Assembly: GCA_020052975.1 (NCBI GenBank)
Contig: JAGVOC010000363.1
Coordinates: 1 to 17,256, forward strand
DNA from: Desulfobacterales bacterium
GTDB taxonomy: Bacteria; Desulfobacterota; Desulfobacteria; Desulfobacterales; RPRI01
DNA: 17,256 nucleotides
Direction: 5' to 3'
Both the position numbers and the translations under genes were made by a program. The notes under the pieces were generated by a model, which did not search any database, was not told where the DNA came from, and saw nothing but the letters and a program-made list of their open reading frames with translations. Shown in pieces: positions 15,239-17,256 of this stretch. Within the stretch, counting starts at the first letter, position 1; the number at the start of each line of letters is the position of its first letter.

Positions 15239-16153
15239 TTGGCGCCTGCTTCCAAACTGATGAGTCTCTCTGAAGCCATAAAACGGTATGTGCCTGACGG
15301 CGCAGAAACGGTAATGGGCACTTCTCTCGAAACCATGATCCCCTTTGCCGCAGGCCATGAAATAATAAGGCAGAGGAAAAAAAATCTCACCTTAATCGGT
15401 CCGATTTCGGATATATTGTTCGACCGTCTCATAGGAGCCGGATGCGTCCGGAAAACAAGGGCTGCCTGGATAGGAAATGTCATAACCGGTTCTTCATATA
15501 ATTTCAGACGGGCGGCAGAAGAAGGAACCATCGAAACGGAAGACCATTCAAACCTTACCATCTCCATGGCGCTTAAGGCCGGGGCAATGGGAGTTTCCTT
15601 CATGCCGGCGCTAACGGCTCTGGGAAGCGACCTTTACAAAACAAACCAATCCTTGAAAAAAATCACATGCCCTTTTACAGGCATTATGCTTACCGCCGTT
15701 TCGGCAATTAATCCCGATATTGCCATAATTCATGCACAGCGTTCAGATGAATACGGGAATGCGCACATGTGGGGCAATCTCGGGGTGACAAAGGAGGCAT
15801 GCCTTGCAAGCCGGCATATTATAATTACCGCCGAAGAGATTGTCTCTTCCGATATCATAGAAAGCGATCCGAACCGTGTCATTACTCCCGGCTTTCGTGT
15901 GAGCGCTGTTGTTCATGCGCCATGGGGGGCTCATCCTTCGCCTGTTCCGGGTTATTACAACAGGGACCATGACGCATTTATTGAATACCGAAATGAGAGC
16001 AATACTCCTGAGGCCTTTGAAAAGTGGCTCAGACGCTGGGTTGATAATGTTAAAAGCAGCGATGATTATATCCGGTTACTTGGAAACGAACGAGTCGTAA
16101 AACTTAAATTAAAAAAACATCTTTTATCCGAACCTGCTGATTATGGCTACTGA
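15239..16153 (+). CDS. CoA-transferase subunit A, glutaconate CoA-transferase-like
   Basis: The 304-residue product belongs to the class I CoA-transferase alpha family, closest in pattern to glutaconate CoA-transferase subunit A (GctA). Visible landmarks are SLSEAIKRYVPDG near the N-terminus, GAMGVSFMP with GSDL at about 115-132, PDIAIIHAQRSDEYGNAHMWG at 159-179 (as a region), VHAPWGAHPSPVPGYY at 225-240 and the closing YIRLLGNERVVKLK. The start is TTG 15239 with AAGGAG five bases upstream. It overlaps the next gene by 11 nt, as expected for two subunits made in equal amounts. The acyl-CoA substrate cannot be told from sequence. Related pairs include the actinobacterial ring-cleaving hydrolase IpdAB, so hydrolase activity is a possible alternative. 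Confidence 0.9.
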   Translation: MAPASKLMSLSEAIKRYVPDGAETVMGTSLETMIPFAAGHEIIRQRKKNLTLIGPISDILFDRLIGAGCVRKTRAAWIGNVITGSSYNFRRAAEEGTIETEDHSNLTISMALKAGAMGVSFMPALTALGSDLYKTNQSLKKITCPFTGIMLTAVSAINPDIAIIHAQRSDEYGNAHMWGNLGVTKEACLASRHIIITAEEIVSSDIIESDPNRVITPGFRVSAVVHAPWGAHPSPVPGYYNRDHDAFIEYRNESNTPEAFEKWLRRWVDNVKSSDDYIRLLGNERVVKLKLKKHLLSEPADYGY

Positions 16154-16919
16154 TTCTTACCATTATACCCTTTCCGAGCTCATGGTTACTGCGGCCGCAC
16201 GTGAAATTGCAGACGGAGAGGTTGTTTTTGTCGGCATGAGGCTTCCACTCCTTGGATTTCTTCTTGCCAAACATACCCATGCCCCTGATGCCGTGGGGGT
16301 TTATGAGCTTGGGATTGTGCGCGATTCGCCCGCGCCGGAACCGATTCTTACGATGGGGGATCTTCCGAATCTTTTCAAGGCAAAATGGCTTTCCGACACA
16401 TCCGATGTAATGGGTCTTCTTCAAAATGGAACCGTTGACGTCAGTTTCATAGGGGGCGCCCAAGTCGACCGTTTCGGGAATTTAAACACAAGCTACATCA
16501 TGAGTTCAGGAAAGCTTGCGACAAGGCTTCCCGGAAGCGGAGGGGCCTGCGATCTTGCAAGCCTTGCAAAAAGGCACATCATCGTAATGGCGCATGAGAA
16601 GCACAGGTTTGTTCCGAAAGTCGATTATATTACATCTCCGGGGTACGGGAACGGAGCCGGGTGGCGTGAAAAGTCAGGGCTTCCAAGAGGCGGCCCGTCT
16701 GCCGTGATAACATCCTGCGGAATTATGAAATTTGATCCTGTTTCGAGAGAGATGCTTCTTGTTTCAATTCATCCCGGTGTAACTGCCCGGCATGTTCTGG
16801 ATAATACGGGCTGGCCGCTTAAAATAGCGGATACGCTCGAAAAAACTCCTGTCCCGACGGAATATGAACTTAAAGTACTTCGGGAACTTGACCCGGAAGG
16901 CTACTGGACAGGGAGTTAA
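16143..16919 (+). CDS. CoA-transferase subunit B, glutaconate CoA-transferase-like
   Basis: The 258-residue product resembles glutaconate CoA-transferase subunit B (GctB). Glu55, in VGVYELG just after APDA, lines up with the catalytic glutamate of the family (Glu54 in Acidaminococcus GctB, by my recall), which forms the glutamyl-CoA thioester. Other landmarks are FIGGAQVDRFGNLNTS (102-117), GSGGACDLAS (131-140), HEKHRFVPKVDYITSPG (151-167) and the closing ENTGWPL-like DNTGWPLKIAD. The catalytic glutamate supports true transferase activity. ATG 16143 lies inside the upstream gene, so the two are translationally coupled. No clear terminator follows. Confidence 0.91.
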   Translation: MATDSYHYTLSELMVTAAAREIADGEVVFVGMRLPLLGFLLAKHTHAPDAVGVYELGIVRDSPAPEPILTMGDLPNLFKAKWLSDTSDVMGLLQNGTVDVSFIGGAQVDRFGNLNTSYIMSSGKLATRLPGSGGACDLASLAKRHIIVMAHEKHRFVPKVDYITSPGYGNGAGWREKSGLPRGGPSAVITSCGIMKFDPVSREMLLVSIHPGVTARHVLDNTGWPLKIADTLEKTPVPTEYELKVLRELDPEGYWTGS

Positions 16920-16977
16920 CACCGGGATTTTAGAACAGGGCGGCATCTTTTTTGGCAGTATATACAGGGTTTTTTTC

Positions 16978-17005
16978 TTGACAAAAAACTCCATAGCTGT
17001 AATGT
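16978..17005 (+). promoter_or_regulatory. Possible promoter ahead of the signal-peptide gene
   Basis: A perfect -35 hexamer TTGACA (16978-16983) is followed after 16 bases by TAATGT (17000-17005), a weak -10. Transcription would start near 17012, leaving a leader of about 85 nt before ATG 17098. The region from 16920 to 17097 has no gene. The -35 box lies in and beside the loop of an AT-rich inverted repeat (16967-16975 with 16983-16991), which may be chance. Confidence 0.4.
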
Positions 17006-17097
17006 AACTCATGAATAAACTTTGGCTATTGAATATCGTTTGGAGCAAGTTCGTTTTTGGCAATAAATCAATAAGGCATTAATGAAAGGAGGAACAG

Positions 17098-17256
17098 ATG
17101 AAATTCAGGAAAATGTCAGTTTTGACGGCGCTTTTTATAGTCTGTTTTGTGCTGTCAGGTAGTCTTGCGCTTGCAGGTGCTCCATCACTGGATGCATGGA
17201 AACCGGCCTTTGATCCATCAACGGCTAAATACAAATGTATAGTTTCCAATGTATCA
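17098..17256 (+). CDS. Secreted protein of unknown family, 3' truncated by the window
   Basis: Fifty-three codons are visible before the window ends, with no stop. A strong AAAGGAGG (17085-17092) lies five bases before ATG 17098. The N-terminus MKFRKMSVLTALFIVCFVLS has a basic n-region and hydrophobic core, followed by GSLALAGAPS with a likely signal peptidase I site after ALA at about residue 26. The cysteine at residue 16 is inside the hydrophobic core and not in a lipobox. The mature start (PSLDAWKPAFDPSTAKYK) suggests a periplasmic protein, perhaps a substrate-binding protein of a transporter, but too little is visible to name a family. Confidence 0.8.
   Translation, partial: MKFRKMSVLTALFIVCFVLSGSLALAGAPSLDAWKPAFDPSTAKYKCIVSNVS

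Noticed and set aside
16920..16976. Terminator after the CoA-transferase genes
   Set aside because: T runs are present, but no convincing GC stem precedes them.

Overview
The window is a bacterial S10–spc–alpha ribosomal-protein supercluster, all on the + strand, followed by a two-gene CoA-transferase operon and the start of a secreted-protein gene. Gene order, four zinc-ribbon (C+) ribosomal proteins (S14 type Z, S4, L24, L36) and the RpoA N-terminus suggest a deltaproteobacterium (Desulfobacterota), possibly a sulfate reducer of the Desulfobacterales type. That placement is inferred from gene order and protein character, not from a tree. Base composition looks moderate, a little under 50% GC.

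Layout. Positions 1-103 hold the 3' end of tuf (EF-Tu). Positions 119-4913 hold the S10 block: rpsJ-rplC-rplD-rplW-rplB-rpsS-rplV-rpsC-rplP-rpmC, with rpsQ following at 4922. The spc block then runs rplN-rplX-rplE-rpsN-rpsH-rplF-rplR-rpsE-rpmD-rplO-secY, followed by map and infA, to 11716; no adk lies between secY and map. The alpha block runs rpmJ-rpsM-rpsK-rpsD-rpoA-rplQ (11777-15101). rpmJ is only 37 codons. A strong intrinsic terminator at 15127-15162 closes the supercluster. Next come gctA-like and gctB-like CoA-transferase subunits (15239-16919, overlapping by 11 nt). Last is a new transcription unit whose first gene (from 17098, cut by the window end) begins with a signal peptide.

How it works together. 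The first 15.1 kb encodes most of the ribosome's primary and secondary binding proteins. It also encodes the translocon core (SecY), N-terminal processing (Map), an initiation factor (IF-1) and the RNA polymerase alpha subunit, so translation, secretion and transcription capacity are made together. Gaps are short and several genes overlap or nearly abut. Four longer gaps carry secondary structure: rplB-rpsS, rplE-rpsN, rpsK-rpsD and rpsD-rpoA. A perfect extended -10 box lies between infA and rpmJ. No stretch over 300 bases lacks a gene. No mobile element, CRISPR array, tRNA or rRNA was seen.

I found no convincing undescribed system. The most interesting leads are a nested inverted-repeat leader before rpsD, TTG starts confined to five 30S-protein genes among the ribosomal proteins, an operator-like inverted repeat before the CoA-transferase genes, and the unknown substrate of that enzyme.
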